11,889 bases of DNA from Actinomycetota bacterium. Its GTDB lineage: Bacteria; Actinomycetota; Thermoleophilia; Solirubrobacterales; Solirubrobacteraceae. How positions within the stretch are numbered: position 1 is the first letter of the stretch; the number at the start of each line of letters is the position of its first letter. The translations under genes were made by a program, and so were the position numbers. The stretch covers positions 1-11,889 of the forward strand of contig VAXS01000126.1 of the NCBI GenBank assembly GCA_005883255.1. The letters are read 5' to 3'. This document shows, piece after piece, positions 11,754 through 11,889 of this stretch. The notes under the pieces are model-generated. The model made no database searches, had not been told where the DNA came from, and saw nothing but the letters and a program-made list of their open reading frames with translations.

Positions 11754-11889
11754 ATGGCACGCAAGTTCACACTCGAGAAGACCCGGAACATCGGGATCAT
11801 GGCCCACATCGACGCGGGCAAGACCACCACGACCGAGCGCATCCTCTATTACACCGGGCGAACCCACAAGATGGGGGAGGTTCACGAGG
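11754..11889 (+). CDS. fusA: Elongation factor G, 5' part (continues past window)
   Basis: First 45 codons of the translocation GTPase. [20 protein letters not shown] is the usual EF-G N-terminus, followed by the P-loop AHIDAGKTT (17-25, with K23 and T24 for GTP/magnesium) and [16 protein letters not shown] leading to switch I. ATG 11754 gives the family start. An in-frame ATG at 11697 would add 19 residues not seen in EF-G. Only a weak AAGAGA-like ribosome-binding site precedes 11754. Instead of following rpsG directly, the gene is separated from it by about 670 nt that hold an antisense gene, and it appears to have its own promoter and a hairpin leader. Confidence 0.98.
   Translation, partial: MARKFTLEKTRNIGIMAHIDAGKTTTTERILYYTGRTHKMGEVHE

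Overview
This is a very GC-rich bacterial window that runs through the rpoB-rpoC / rpsL-rpsG-fusA part of the chromosome. RpoC matches the actinobacterial form: the zinc-finger stretch ([19 protein letters not shown]), the coiled-coil spacer after it, and no large insertion in the trigger loop. RpsL carries about nine extra residues near its N-terminus. Together with accessory genes between rpoC and rpsL, this suggests a deep-branching actinobacterium, perhaps Thermoleophilia-like. That placement is inference. All real coding frames are intact, and there are no tRNA, rRNA, CRISPR or insertion-sequence signals.

Layout. 1-1907 is the 3' half of rpoB, followed after 8 nt by complete rpoC (1916-6034). 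A candidate stem-loop terminator (6067-6101) lies just downstream, inside the end of a convergent minus-strand HAD-family phosphatase-like gene (6058-6573). A 156-nt divergent intergenic region with several small hairpins separates that gene from a plus-strand EamA/DMT-type membrane transporter (6730-7614). Next comes a class III PLP aminotransferase (7671-9062) that overlaps an alanine dehydrogenase gene (9059-10189) by 4 nt. rpsL (10216-10608) and rpsG (10611-11081) follow. Then a minus-strand four-TM membrane protein gene (11069-11620) runs against rpsG, and the start of fusA (11754 onward) closes the window.

How the genes work together. rpoB/rpoC and rpsL/rpsG/fusA are transcription and translation core genes. 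The aminotransferase and alanine dehydrogenase look like a coupled metabolic pair: an amine:pyruvate transaminase would make L-alanine, and alanine dehydrogenase would turn it back to pyruvate, NADH and ammonium. The upstream transporter may move a related metabolite, but nothing in the sequence proves it.

The most interesting signals are regulatory. An 18-bp perfect palindrome covers the rpsL start codon. An intrinsic terminator-like hairpin with a T-rich tract sits 21 nt before the fusA start codon, downstream of a good extended -10 promoter. An antisense membrane-protein gene splits rpsG from fusA. No wholly new multi-gene system is evident. The unusual aspects are the interrupted str-operon layout and its control elements.
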